Positions 53,301 through 62,490 are shown, counted from the stretch's first letter. The stretch: 64,000 bases of DNA from Rhizobium sp. NZLR1 (GCF_017357385.1 NZ_CP071633.1:186001-250000); one strand, 5' to 3'. Numbers and translations are program-made. Notes: generated from the letters alone by a model not told the origin.

Positions 53301-55304
53301 ATGGGCTCGCGCGGCTTTGCCACGATCGAAAATGAATGGATCACGCTAAAGGATGGAACACGGCTTGCCGCGCGCATCTGGATGCCCGACGGCGCGGAGC
53401 AGGATCCCGTTCCCGCCGTCTTCGAATTCCTGCCCTATCGCAAACGCGATGGAACCTGCCTCAGGGACGAGTCGACCTATCCAGTGTTTGCGGCCGCAGG
53501 CATTGCCGGCGTGCGCGTCGATATCCGGGGATCGGGAGAATCCGATGGCGTCATCGATGGCGAATATACCGAGCGTGAGCTCGCCGATGCCTGCGAGCTG
53601 ATCGCGTGGATTGCCGCCCAGCCATGGTCGAACGGCTCGGTCGGCATGATGGGCATCTCCTGGGGCGGGTTCAACAGCCTGCAGGTCGCAGCTCTGCGCC
53701 CGCCGGCGCTGAAAGCCGTCATCTCGCTCGCCTCGACCGTCGACCGCTACAATGACGATATCCACTACAAGAACGGCTGCCATCTCTCCGCCCAGCTCTC
53801 CTGGGCGGCGACGATGCTCGGCTACCAGTCGCGCCCGCCCGATCCGGCGCTGGTCGGCGAGCGCTGGAAGGAAATGTGGTTGGAGCGCCTGGCAGGCGAA
53901 CCCTTCTTCATGGAGGAGTGGCTGGCCCACCAACGGCGCGACGATTTCTGGCGTCACGGCTCGATCGCAGAGGATTTTTCAAGCGTCGAGATCCCGACGC
54001 TGGTGATCGCCGGCTGGGCGGATGGCTACCGCAATACGCCGCTGATGGCGGTCGAGGGCTTGGGCGATAAAGCCAAGGCGTTGATCGGCCCTTGGGTGCA
54101 TAAATACCCGCACTTCGCCTGGCCGAAACCCCGCACGGATTTCCATGGCGAAGCGATCGCCTGGTGGAACAAGTGGCTGCGTGGCGAGGACAATGGCATC
54201 GACCGCTTGCCGCAGGCCCGCGCCTATATTCTCGATGCCATCCGCCCTGCGCCCCGCCGCGATAGTGATCGGGGTTTCTGGATCGCCAAGGATGTCTGGA
54301 CGCCGCCGCACATGCAATGCTTCTATGTCGAGCAATTCGGCAGGTTGACGGAGGGCATGCCGATCCCGCATGCGCCCGAGCATCCCGTCTATGTGAGCTC
54401 TCGGCTCGACATCGGGACGGCATCGGGTGAATATTTCACGCTGAAGCCGGATGCCGAAATGGCGATCGATCAGCGCTCGGACGATGCCGGCTCATTGGTT
54501 TTCGATACGATGCCGCTTGCCGGCGATTGCGACTATCTCGGCCGGCCGGTGCTGACGCTTGCGCTACGTCCCGGCGCGGCGGGTGGGAATCTCTGCGCCC
54601 GGCTCGTCGACGTCCATCCGGATGGCACGGCAACGCGTGTCGCCTTCGGCGTTGTCAATCTTACCCACCGTGACGGCAATGCCGATCCCAAGCCGCTGAT
54701 TCCAGGCGAGACAGTGTCGATCCGGCTCGCGCTCGACGCCTGCGGTTATCGCTTCCGCAAGGGGCATCGCATCCGTCTTTCGCTTTCGACGGCCTATTGG
54801 CCGATGATCCTTCCGCCGCCTGAGGATGAAGGGGTAGAGATCGATATGGCATCGCTCGGCCTGGGGCTGCCGGTGCTCGGCGACCATCGCAGGATTGAAA
54901 TCGAGGAACCGGCCAATCCCGATCCTCTGCCAAAATATATTGAACATGCGGCGGCTGCGACGAAACGGCAGGTCGTCCGCGACCTGTCTGCCAACCGGAC
55001 GGATTATCGCATCCACGAGGATACCGGGCTCCACGAACATCCGCAGACGGGCCTGTCAACCCGGCAATTGCGCGAGGAAGTCTGGTCGATTTCACCGGAT
55101 GATCCGCTGTCGATGACAGGAACATCGACCTGGACCTGCGACATGCGCCGCCCCGGCTGGTTCGTCCGCACAGTCTCAACGGCGCGGATTGCCTGCACTG
55201 CGACCGATTGGATCATCAGCGCCGTCGTCACCGCTTTCGAGGACGACGTGCAGATCTTCGAAAAGGTCTTTGCGGAAAAGCGGATCCGACGCGACCTGAT
55301 GTGA
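53301..55304 (+). CDS. CocE/NonD family hydrolase (X-Pro dipeptidyl-peptidase S15-like)
   Basis: 667 residues from the ATG at 53301 (AAAGGA six bases before); in-frame ATGs at 53274 and 53295 are less likely. Alpha/beta hydrolase core with the N-terminal DGTRLAARIWMPDG, FLPYRKRDGT, and the nucleophile serine in GMMGISWGGFNSLQVAAL; histidine in IGPWVHKYPHFAW. A C-terminal jelly-roll domain (PETBR type) covers about residues 385-640. Family members cleave esters or amides of small acyl compounds such as cocaine or glutaryl-7-ACA. As the last gene of a carnitine operon it could release carnitine from an O-acyl ester, but this is inference. Confidence 0.88.
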   Translation: MGSRGFATIENEWITLKDGTRLAARIWMPDGAEQDPVPAVFEFLPYRKRDGTCLRDESTYPVFAAAGIAGVRVDIRGSGESDGVIDGEYTERELADACELIAWIAAQPWSNGSVGMMGISWGGFNSLQVAALRPPALKAVISLASTVDRYNDDIHYKNGCHLSAQLSWAATMLGYQSRPPDPALVGERWKEMWLERLAGEPFFMEEWLAHQRRDDFWRHGSIAEDFSSVEIPTLVIAGWADGYRNTPLMAVEGLGDKAKALIGPWVHKYPHFAWPKPRTDFHGEAIAWWNKWLRGEDNGIDRLPQARAYILDAIRPAPRRDSDRGFWIAKDVWTPPHMQCFYVEQFGRLTEGMPIPHAPEHPVYVSSRLDIGTASGEYFTLKPDAEMAIDQRSDDAGSLVFDTMPLAGDCDYLGRPVLTLALRPGAAGGNLCARLVDVHPDGTATRVAFGVVNLTHRDGNADPKPLIPGETVSIRLALDACGYRFRKGHRIRLSLSTAYWPMILPPPEDEGVEIDMASLGLGLPVLGDHRRIEIEEPANPDPLPKYIEHAAAATKRQVVRDLSANRTDYRIHEDTGLHEHPQTGLSTRQLREEVWSISPDDPLSMTGTSTWTCDMRRPGWFVRTVSTARIACTATDWIISAVVTAFEDDVQIFEKVFAEKRIRRDLM

Positions 55305-55307
55305 TCG

Positions 55308-56219
55308 TCAGGGCGCCGCGAAATGCCGGACGGCCTCGCAGACGGCATGGAAACCATCGCGTGCGCCATCGCTGATGTGGCGGGCGCGCAGCCAAGCATG
55401 CACCATTTGCGGCTCCTCCCGAAACCAGACTTCGACGCCCTCCGCGGTAAGCCGGGCGGCATAGTGCCGGCCGTCGTCGCGGAGAGGATCGAAATGCGCG
55501 ACCGTGATGAAGGCCGGCGGCAGCCCGGCCAGCGAGGCTGCCTGCAGCGGCTCAGCGATCTCACTGTCTGCCGTCGCCTGCAGGATGTCGCGATAATAGG
55601 CGACATCCGCCGTCGTCAGCCCTGGGGCCTCGGCCATCTCGACGTAAGAGCCTGCCGTAAGGTCCCCGCCGAGCGCGGGGTAGATCAGGACCTGGCCAAT
55701 GAGGCCGGACAGGCCCTCGTCGCGTGCACGCAATGCAAGGCCCGCCGCAAGATTGCCGCCGGCGCTGTCGCCGATCAGCACGACCTTGCTGTTGGCGGAA
55801 AGCAGATGCTTCAACACGGTAAAGCCGTCATCCGTCTGTGCCGGCCAGCGATATTCCGGGGCCAGCCGGTAATCGACGGAAACGAGTTCCGCGCCGGCAA
55901 AATCGGCAATCTCGGCGCAGATGGCATGGTGGCTCTCGAGCGAACCGACAACGAAGCCGCCGCCATGCAGATAGAGCAGGATGGTCCGCGTGACGATCTT
56001 CCGTGGGCGGTAGCGCCGAATCGGTATGCGCTGGAGCATGCCGTCCGCAAAGATCATCTCCGGGGGCAACGGTCGGTCGAAGCGGGCGCAAAGAGCGTCG
56101 TACCAATGCCGCTGCTGCTCGGCCGACGCGTCAACGGCGTCCGCGGGATAGAAGCTATCGCAGATCTCAAGAAACTGCAGGATGCCCTTTTCGGTGGGCG
56201 CAGGCGATGGAGCGGACAT
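55308..56219 (-). CDS. Alpha/beta hydrolase, HSL (GDXG) esterase family
   Basis: 303 residues from the ATG at 56219, which has AAAGGA upstream. Oxyanion motif LYLHGGGFVVGS, nucleophile serine in IGDSAGGNLAAGLAL, aspartate in TVAHFDPLRDDG, and histidine near MVHAWL. This is the bacterial hormone-sensitive-lipase group acting on short acyl esters. It is convergent with the CocE-type hydrolase (stops 3 bases apart), placing two ester hydrolases side by side. Divergent from the ECF sigma gene, with tandem GTCGCGAC palindromes between. Confidence 0.88.
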   Translation of the reverse strand: MSAPSPAPTEKGILQFLEICDSFYPADAVDASAEQQRHWYDALCARFDRPLPPEMIFADGMLQRIPIRRYRPRKIVTRTILLYLHGGGFVVGSLESHHAICAEIADFAGAELVSVDYRLAPEYRWPAQTDDGFTVLKHLLSANSKVVLIGDSAGGNLAAGLALRARDEGLSGLIGQVLIYPALGGDLTAGSYVEMAEAPGLTTADVAYYRDILQATADSEIAEPLQAASLAGLPPAFITVAHFDPLRDDGRHYAARLTAEGVEVWFREEPQMVHAWLRARHISDGARDGFHAVCEAVRHFAAP

Positions 56220-56309
56220 TGAAGGTCCTTTCGATTTGGGACATGCAGACCCATGTCCCTGGCCGACTCTGCGCTCATCATGCGTCAAGGTGACGGAGGC
56301 AATCTGTCT

Positions 56310-56335
56310 GGTCGCGACCCATAAATGTCGCGACA
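56310..56335. promoter_or_regulatory. Tandem GTCGCGAC palindromes between divergent genes
   Basis: GGTCGCGACC at 56310-56319 and TGTCGCGACA at 56326-56335, two perfect 10-base palindromes whose centres are 16 bases apart. They sit about 90 bases before the hydrolase start and 147 before the sigma factor start. Likely binding sites for a dimeric regulator of one or both genes. Confidence 0.5.
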
Positions 56336-56481
56336 CTCGATTATTTTGAACCCGCATTTCCAGATTTCGGCTTTTTTTCAAAAATCCGATATTTTTTCGT
56401 CATCGACCCAAGGAAAGCCTTCGGAGAAACGTCTCAATTCCGAAATAGCATCTTGCTGGATAGCTTGGGGGTAGGTGCGCA

Positions 56482-57006
56482 TTGGATGCGGAGCTCATAG
56501 AACGAGCACAGGGCGGCGACCGGGAGGCCTTCGGGCAACTGGTTTCGCGCCACTATGATTTCGTCCATGCGGCGGCATGGCGGTGGTCGGGCAGTTCCAC
56601 CGACGCGGACGATATTGCCCAGGAGGTTTGCGTCAAACTCGGCGCAGCCATTCGCGGCTTTCGTGGCGCCAGCCGCTTCAGGACATGGCTCTATACGCTG
56701 ACGCTCAACGCGGCCCGCGACCATAGACGGAAGCTTGCGCGAGAAGAGCAGACATTTCGCGCATTCGCCGCCGAACCGCGGCAGGATGCGCCGGCCGCAA
56801 ACGACGACGAGTTATCGAGTGAATTATGGGCAGCCGTGCGCGCCTTGCCGGAAAGGCAATGCGACGCCGTGCTGCTCGTCTATGGCGAAGGCCTTAGCCA
56901 TTCCGCTGCCGCCGATATCATGGGCTGTTCGGAAACGACCGTGTCCTGGCAGGTGCATGAGGCGCGCAAAAGGTTGAAGGCCATGCTCGGCAAGGAAGAG
57001 GTATGA
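56482..57006 (+). CDS. ECF RNA polymerase sigma factor
   Basis: 174 residues with a TTG start. Region 2: AFGQLVSRHYDFVHAAAWRWSGSSTDADDIAQEVCVKLGAAI and FRTWLYTLTLNAARDHRR; region 4: LPERQCDAVLLVYGEGLSHSAAADIMGCSETTVSWQVHEARKRL, a helix-turn-helix for the -35 element. Its stop overlaps the ATG of a membrane-anchored von Willebrand A protein (ATGA), which occupies the place where an anti-sigma factor is normally encoded. Confidence 0.92.
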   Translation: MDAELIERAQGGDREAFGQLVSRHYDFVHAAAWRWSGSSTDADDIAQEVCVKLGAAIRGFRGASRFRTWLYTLTLNAARDHRRKLAREEQTFRAFAAEPRQDAPAANDDELSSELWAAVRALPERQCDAVLLVYGEGLSHSAAADIMGCSETTVSWQVHEARKRLKAMLGKEEV

Positions 57007-59141
57007 CCGTGGACAAGGAACTTGAAAAGCTCTCCCGCCTCACCCCGCCGGCAGCCGATCCGGAGGCGCGCGTACGCGCCCTTGCCGCGGCGATGCAGGC
57101 CTTCGACGGCGCAGAAAATAATGTGGCGGCAGCCCAAGGAAATGCGAGAGGCTGGCGTCAAAGCTCCGTCATCAACTGGATATGGAGCCCAGCCATGAAC
57201 AAGAAATTCCTTGCCGGTTCAGCGCTTGCGACGCTGCTTGTCATTCCCGCCGCCGGTTATCTCGTAGTCGAGCTGACCCGAAACGGATTGCCGATCATCG
57301 ACCAGACTGAGATCGCCGGCAATCTTTCGCAGAATGGGACGTCGAAACCGGCCGAACCGGCAGGCAAGCCGGCAGACCCAGTTGCGGCTGCGCCTCAACT
57401 TCCCGAGGCAGCGGCCGAAGAGAACAAACTGGCTCGATCGTCAGCGGCCGGCAACGCCGAAGCGTTGCAGGACAAGGAGCAGCAAGCTGCCGCGAAAGCC
57501 AAGGCGCCGCAGACCTCTGAGTTCGATGCCGATGAAATGTCGACTCTTCTGAATAAGTCGGAGGGTTCCGCCACAACGCTCGGCGAAGCCAAACGCTCCA
57601 TTGCACCCGGCATCGCCCCCCAACAGCAGCCAGCCGAACCGATGGCTGCTGTCGCCCCTTCCCCTGCTCCGCCGGCGGATGGACGTGTCCAGCTTCAGCT
57701 CGATCCCAGCCACGAGCGCTTTGCCAATGCCGCGGCTAATCCGATCAAGAGTGTCGCGACCGATCCGGTCTCGACTTTCTCAGCCGATGTCGACAGCGCA
57801 TCCTATTCCTTCGTCCGCCGGTCGTTAACGGGCGGGGCGATGCCCGATCCGCAATCGGTCCGCGTCGAGGAGATGATCAATTATTTCCCCTATGACTGGC
57901 CGGGTCCCGATAAGGCCGAGCAGCCCTTCAAGGCGACTGTGACGGTGATGCCGACGCCGTGGAACCACGACACGGAATTGATGCATGTGGCGATCAAGGG
58001 CTATGACATCGCGCCGGCGACTGCGCCGCACGCCAATCTGGTCTTCCTGATCGACGTCTCGGGCTCGATGGACGAGCCGGATAAGCTGCCGCTGCTGAAA
58101 AGCGCCTTCCGCCTTCTGGTCAACCGGCTGAAGGCTGACGATACAGTCTCGATCGTCACCTATGCCGGCAATGCCGGGACCGTGCTTCAGCCGACGCGCG
58201 TGATGGAGAAGTCAAAGATCCTGTCGGCAATCGACAGGCTGGAAGCTGGAGGTTCGACCGGCGGCGCCGAGGGCATCGAGGCAGCTTACGACCTTGCCAA
58301 ACAGGCATTCGTCAAGGACGGCGTCAATCGGGTGATGCTGGCGACGGACGGCGACTTCAATGTCGGCCCATCAAGCGACGAGGATTTGAAGCGCATCATC
58401 GAAGAGAGGCGCAAGGACGGCATCTTCCTCACTGTTCTTGGCTTCGGACGCGGCAATCTCAACGACTCGCTGATGCAGACGCTGGCGCAGAACGGCAATG
58501 GCAGCGCCGCCTATATCGACACCTTGGCGGAGGCGCAGAAGACGCTCGTTGAAGAGGCCGGGTCGACGCTGTTTCCGATCGCCAAGGACGTCAAGTTCCA
58601 GGTCGAGTTCAATCCGGAACGGATCGCCGAATACCGGCTGATCGGCTACGAGACACGCGCCCTCAACCGCGAGGATTTCAACAATGACCGTGTCGATGCC
58701 GGCGATATCGGCTCCGGCCACAGCGTCACGGCGATCTACGAGATTACCCCCAAAGGAAGCCCTGCGGTCATGAATGACGACCTGCGTTATGGCGCAGCCG
58801 ACAAGGCGCCGGCACAGGCCTCCGATAGCGCTCATGGCGGCGAGCTTGCCTTCGTCAAGATGCGCTACAAGCGGCCGGGCGAGGATAAGAGCGCCCTCAT
58901 CACCACACCTGTCGACAACGGCAACGTGGTCGCCACTGTCGACGCCGCGCCTCAGGATGTCCGTTTCTCGGTGGCCGTCGCCGCCTTCGGCCAGAAACTG
59001 AGCCGCAGCGCCGCCCTCGATGCCTATTCCTATCAGGCGATTGTCGATCTCGCGGCGGCGTCGCGGGGCACGGATCCGTTCGGCTATCGATCGGATTTCC
59101 TCGGGCTGGTCCGGCTGGCGGATGGCCTCAGCCAACGATAA
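57003..59141 (+). CDS. Membrane-anchored von Willebrand factor A protein (YfbK-like, DUF3520)
   Basis: 712 residues. A short N-terminal cytoplasmic part (1-60; LEKLSRLTPPAADPEARVRALAAAM), one membrane segment about 67-90 (FLAGSALATLLVIPAAGYLVV), a proline/alanine-rich low-complexity linker about 110-235, a YfbK-type N-terminal domain (DPVSTFSADVDSASYSFVRR), a vWA domain about 345-530 with MIDAS motif LIDVSGSMD and ATDGDFNVG, then a DUF3520-type tail. The cytoplasmic stub resembles the C-terminal half of short anti-sigma N-termini. Overlap with the ECF sigma gene suggests it senses an envelope state and controls sigma, but no zinc-binding ZAS motif is visible. Confidence 0.88.
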   Translation: MTVDKELEKLSRLTPPAADPEARVRALAAAMQAFDGAENNVAAAQGNARGWRQSSVINWIWSPAMNKKFLAGSALATLLVIPAAGYLVVELTRNGLPIIDQTEIAGNLSQNGTSKPAEPAGKPADPVAAAPQLPEAAAEENKLARSSAAGNAEALQDKEQQAAAKAKAPQTSEFDADEMSTLLNKSEGSATTLGEAKRSIAPGIAPQQQPAEPMAAVAPSPAPPADGRVQLQLDPSHERFANAAANPIKSVATDPVSTFSADVDSASYSFVRRSLTGGAMPDPQSVRVEEMINYFPYDWPGPDKAEQPFKATVTVMPTPWNHDTELMHVAIKGYDIAPATAPHANLVFLIDVSGSMDEPDKLPLLKSAFRLLVNRLKADDTVSIVTYAGNAGTVLQPTRVMEKSKILSAIDRLEAGGSTGGAEGIEAAYDLAKQAFVKDGVNRVMLATDGDFNVGPSSDEDLKRIIEERRKDGIFLTVLGFGRGNLNDSLMQTLAQNGNGSAAYIDTLAEAQKTLVEEAGSTLFPIAKDVKFQVEFNPERIAEYRLIGYETRALNREDFNNDRVDAGDIGSGHSVTAIYEITPKGSPAVMNDDLRYGAADKAPAQASDSAHGGELAFVKMRYKRPGEDKSALITTPVDNGNVVATVDAAPQDVRFSVAVAAFGQKLSRSAALDAYSYQAIVDLAAASRGTDPFGYRSDFLGLVRLADGLSQR

Positions 59142-59155
59142 GTGGAGAAGCGCAA

Positions 59156-59187
59156 AGGAGAGGCCGCCCGGAAAGGCGGCCTCTCCT
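59156..59187. terminator. Bidirectional terminator hairpin
   Basis: A perfect 13-base-pair stem, AGGAGAGGCCGCC (59156-59168) with GGCGGCCTCTCCT (59175-59187), loop CGGAAA, between the convergent vWA and SMP-30 genes. Confidence 0.8.
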
Positions 59188-59196
59188 GCTTGGTGT

Positions 59197-60123
59197 TTAG
59201 CCGGGTCTTGATCCATTGGCCGTAAGGTAGACAGCATAAAGGGACGTTGTTGCCGTGATGAACAGGCGATTCAATTTCTCGCCGCCGAAGGCGACATTGG
59301 AGACGATCTCGGGAATATGGATTTTGCCGATCAGCGTGCCATCCGGATCGTAAGCGTGCACACCGTCGCCGGCGCTCGTCCAGATCCTTCCCTTCCGGTC
59401 GACACGAAAACCGTCGAAAAAGCCCGAGGTGCATTCGGCGAAAATACCGAGATCGGTCAGCTTTCCAACGTCGGATACAGCAAGCTTTCGTATATGGCGC
59501 GGACCGCCTGATAGATGCGTACCTCCGGTGTCGGCGACATAGAGCAGCTTTTCGTCGGGGGAAAAAGCCAGCCCGTTCGGCTTGACGAAATCGGACGTCA
59601 TCTGGTCTGTCGTGCCCGTTGACGGGTCATGCCGGTAGACGTGGCATCCGCCGATTTCCTCTTCGCCGTAGTCGCCTTCATAGTCGTGAAGGATGCCGTA
59701 GCTCGGGTCGGTGAACCAGATAGTTCCATCGGATTTGACGGTGACGTCGTTTGGAGAGTTGAGCCGGTTGCCGGCAATTCGGTCGGCCAGAATGCTGATC
59801 TGGCCGTTGAAGTCGGTTCGCGTGACGCGACGCGTCAGATGCTCGCAGGTGATGAGCCGGCCCTGAGTGTCGACGGTATTGCCGTTCGAATTGTCGCTGG
59901 GGGCGCGGAAGACCGACGTATGGCCGCTGGTATGGTCGTAGCGCATCATTCGGTTATTGGGGATATCCGAGAAAACCAGATAACGCCCGGCGGCAAACCA
60001 GGCTGGCCCCTCCAGCCAGCGGCCGCCGGTCCAAAGCCGCTCGACGCGTGCGTGACCGACGAAGCAGCTTTCAAAGCGCGGGTCGAGAACCTCAAAACCT
60101 GTACCGTCAATTTCCCCGAACAT
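59197..60123 (-). CDS. SMP-30/gluconolactonase family lactonase
   Basis: 308 residues, six-bladed beta propeller. Metal-binding and repeat motifs: WLEGPAWFAAGRYLVFSDIPNNRM, SPNDVTVKSDGTIWFTDPSYGI, KPNGLAFSPDEKLLYVADTGG, and FRVDRKGRIWTSAGDGVHAYDPDG. It hydrolyses a sugar lactone (for example glucono- or idono-lactone) to the acid, needing a divalent metal. GGAGGA precedes the ATG. A LacI-type operator lies 22 bases upstream, and the rest of the sugar-acid genes follow the repressor. Confidence 0.9.
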   Translation of the reverse strand: MFGEIDGTGFEVLDPRFESCFVGHARVERLWTGGRWLEGPAWFAAGRYLVFSDIPNNRMMRYDHTSGHTSVFRAPSDNSNGNTVDTQGRLITCEHLTRRVTRTDFNGQISILADRIAGNRLNSPNDVTVKSDGTIWFTDPSYGILHDYEGDYGEEEIGGCHVYRHDPSTGTTDQMTSDFVKPNGLAFSPDEKLLYVADTGGTHLSGGPRHIRKLAVSDVGKLTDLGIFAECTSGFFDGFRVDRKGRIWTSAGDGVHAYDPDGTLIGKIHIPEIVSNVAFGGEKLNRLFITATTSLYAVYLTANGSRPG

Positions 60124-60144
60124 CTGTTCCTCCGTTACTTTTGA

Positions 60145-60160
60145 ATGTTATCGATATCAT
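60145..60160. promoter_or_regulatory. LacI-type operator 1 (SMP-30 gene)
   Basis: ATGTTATCGATATCAT, one base from the perfect palindrome ATGTTATCGATAACAT at 63475. It lies 22 bases upstream of the lactonase start. Confidence 0.7.
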
Positions 60161-60282
60161 AATGTCGTGTTTCGCAGGCTTCGTACAGCCATCCGACCTG
60201 ACGTCGTTCCTGTGTATTGCACCAGGAACGCAGGTTTTTGCCGGGGGAAGTGGCGCATTCTTGTGAAAATATCGATTGTGCG

Positions 60283-60298
60283 ATGATAGCGATAACTT
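60283..60298. promoter_or_regulatory. LacI-type operator 2 (repressor gene)
   Basis: ATGATAGCGATAACTT, 13 of 16 bases matching the palindrome at 63475, and with an intact GATAAC half. It is 52 bases before the repressor start, so autoregulation is likely. Confidence 0.5.
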
Positions 60299-60349
60299 TA
60301 TCGTGTCTGGATTGTCGAGCGCAGGAAGCGTGTTTGAAAGCGGAGACCA

Positions 60350-61417
60350 GTGAAAAACGAGGATGAGCCGAAAGACAAGCGTCTGAAGCCGGGGGACGCT
60401 CAAAAGCTGACGATGGCGGAGGTTGCCAAATATGTCGGCGTATCCGCCATGACCGTTTCGCGGGCCTTCCGCCAGGATGCAAGCGTTTCCGAGGAGACGC
60501 GAAAGCGCATCATGGAAGCTGTCGACGCGCTCGGCTACGTGCTCGACCTGTCGGCCGGCAGTCTCTCGTCAAGGCGCAGCGGCTTCATCGCCGCGCTGGT
60601 GCCCTCCATCAACAATTCGAATTTTTCCGACACCGCGCGCGGCATTACCGATGCGCTGGAGAATACCGGCCTTCAGCTTCTTCTCGGCTATACCGACTAT
60701 GCGGCGGAGAAAGAAGAAGAGCTGATCGAGGCGATGCTGCGCCGTCGCCCTGAAGGCATTATCCTGACCGGTGGTTCGCACACGGCGCGGGCCCGGCGGA
60801 TGCTTGCAAAAGCCAGCATTCCTGTTGTCGAGACCTGGGAGCTTCCAGAAGACCCGATCAATCATGTCGTCGGCTTTTCCAACAGCGAGGCGATGGCCCT
60901 GCTGGTGCGGGCGCTCGCCGGCCAGGGATACCGGAAGTTCGGCTATATCGGCGGAACGACGGCACGTGATACGCGCGGCAGCCAGCGGCGAAGCGGTTTC
61001 CAGAAGACTGTCGAAGAACTCGGCCTAGGACCGGGACGGATGATTTCCTTCGGCGTACCGCCGATCACCATGGAGCAGGGGGGCCAGGCGATCGTCAGCC
61101 TCTTGGAGCGTTGGCCGGACACGGAAGTCGTTCTCTGCGTCTCCGACCTTTCCGCTTTCGGCGCGATCATGGAATGCAAGCGCAGGGGAATGAAAGTGCC
61201 GGGTGATATCGCCATTGCCGGTTTCGGCGACTACGAGATATCGTCGATCTGTCATCCCAGCATCACGACTATCAATGTCGACTGTTACGGCATCGGCCGT
61301 CAGGCCGCCGCCCGCCTGCTGGACGCGCTGCAGGGCAGCGGCGAGGCGACCGGCGACGAGATCACATTGACCGGCTACAGGGTGGTCCTGCGCGAAAGCA
61401 CGCGCCGCAGCGCCTAG
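60350..61417 (+). CDS. LacI family repressor of the sugar-acid regulon
   Basis: 355 residues. GTG start with GGAG upstream. Helix-turn-helix TMAEVAKYVGVSAMTVSRAFRQDASVSEETRKRI (residues about 22-56), hinge helix region, then a periplasmic-binding-protein-like effector domain (GFIAALVPSINNSNFSDTARGI, VPGDIAIAGFGDYEISSI). It is of the GntR/IdnR gluconate-repressor type. Three palindromic sites near its target genes fit the ATGTTAnCGnTAACAT operators of that group. Confidence 0.9.
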   Translation: MKNEDEPKDKRLKPGDAQKLTMAEVAKYVGVSAMTVSRAFRQDASVSEETRKRIMEAVDALGYVLDLSAGSLSSRRSGFIAALVPSINNSNFSDTARGITDALENTGLQLLLGYTDYAAEKEEELIEAMLRRRPEGIILTGGSHTARARRMLAKASIPVVETWELPEDPINHVVGFSNSEAMALLVRALAGQGYRKFGYIGGTTARDTRGSQRRSGFQKTVEELGLGPGRMISFGVPPITMEQGGQAIVSLLERWPDTEVVLCVSDLSAFGAIMECKRRGMKVPGDIAIAGFGDYEISSICHPSITTINVDCYGIGRQAAARLLDALQGSGEATGDEITLTGYRVVLRESTRRSA

Positions 61418-61439
61418 AGCCTTTTCCTGGAATTGCTCT
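61416..61439. terminator. Weak hairpin between convergent genes
   Basis: AGAGC (61416-61420) can pair with GCTCT (61435-61439) around TTTTCCTGGAATT. The motif also resembles an arm of rhizobial intergenic repeats. Low confidence as a terminator. Confidence 0.3.
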
Positions 61440-61458
61440 GATAGTTGGGGCGCCGATA

Positions 61459-62490
61459 TCAGAAGGCGATCTGCACTTTCATCGATTTGCTGCGGTCACC
61501 TGCCAGCTCGAAGGCGGCAACGGCCTCGTCGATTGCAAAAACGCCCGTCAGCAGCGGTTTCAGATCGACGCGGCGCGCGTTGATCAGCTCGACGGCGAGC
61601 GCGAATTCCTCGTGAAAACGGAACGTCCCGCGCATCTCGATTTCTTTGGCGACGATCATGTTCTGTGGGATGGAGACATCACCGCCGAGGCCCAACTGCA
61701 CCAGAATGGCGCGGGGCTTCAGCGTTTCCAGGCCAGCGCGCACGGCCCGCTCGTTGCCCGACGCCTCGAACATGACGTCGAAGTATCCCTTTTCGGCACT
61801 GTAAGCCGCAAGGTCGGAAGTATGGGTGGCAACATTGATCGTTCGATCCGCGCCGCTGGTGCGGGCGATGGCCAGAACGCTATCCGTCACGTCAGTCGCG
61901 ACGATTTCGCGGGCGCCGAGAACGCGCGCCGCAATGATTGCCAACATCCCGATCGGGCCGCAGCCGGTGACGAGCACCCGTTTGCCCAGCAGCGATCCGG
62001 CGCGGTTTGCCGCATGTAAAGTTACAGCAAAGGGTTCTGCGAAGGCGGCCTCATGAATGGAAATGCCCTCAGTGACCTTGTGGCATTGCCAGCGCTCCGC
62101 CACCAGTCGCTGGCGAAAACCGCCCTGAATATGCGGCATCGGCATGGCGCTGCCATAAAACCGCATGTTGAGGCAGTGGTTCTGCTGTCCCTTCAGGCAA
62201 TATTGGCAATGATTGCACGGCCGGCTTGGGGAAACCGCAACACGGTCTCCCATGGCAAGATCGGCAACGCCGGCGCCCCGTGCCTTGACCGTCCCGGCAA
62301 TCTCATGGCCGAGAATCATCGGTTCGCGCAGACGAACGGTGCCGAAGCCGCCGTGATTGTAATAGTGCAGGTCGGAACCGCAGATGCCGCCGGCTTCGAT
62401 GGCAATCTCAACCTGCCCCGCGCCTACAACCTCCGGCTCTCGCTCTTCGATCCTCAGATCCTTGGCGGCATGAATGACGATGGCTTTCAT
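61459..62490 (-). CDS. idnD: L-idonate 5-dehydrogenase-like zinc alcohol dehydrogenase
   Basis: 343 residues from the ATG at 62490 (MKAIVIHAAKDLRIEERE). Catalytic zinc GGICGSDLHYYNHGGFG and GHEIAGTVKARGAG; structural-zinc cysteines in PSRPCNHCQYCLKGQQNHC; Rossmann motif GCGPIGMLAIIAARV. SDLHYYxHGGFG is characteristic of IdnD, which oxidises L-idonate to 5-ketogluconate with NAD. Ten bases after the hydroxyacid dehydrogenase on the same strand. Confidence 0.9.
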   Translation of the reverse strand: MKAIVIHAAKDLRIEEREPEVVGAGQVEIAIEAGGICGSDLHYYNHGGFGTVRLREPMILGHEIAGTVKARGAGVADLAMGDRVAVSPSRPCNHCQYCLKGQQNHCLNMRFYGSAMPMPHIQGGFRQRLVAERWQCHKVTEGISIHEAAFAEPFAVTLHAANRAGSLLGKRVLVTGCGPIGMLAIIAARVLGAREIVATDVTDSVLAIARTSGADRTINVATHTSDLAAYSAEKGYFDVMFEASGNERAVRAGLETLKPRAILVQLGLGGDVSIPQNMIVAKEIEMRGTFRFHEEFALAVELINARRVDLKPLLTGVFAIDEAVAAFELAGDRSKSMKVQIAF

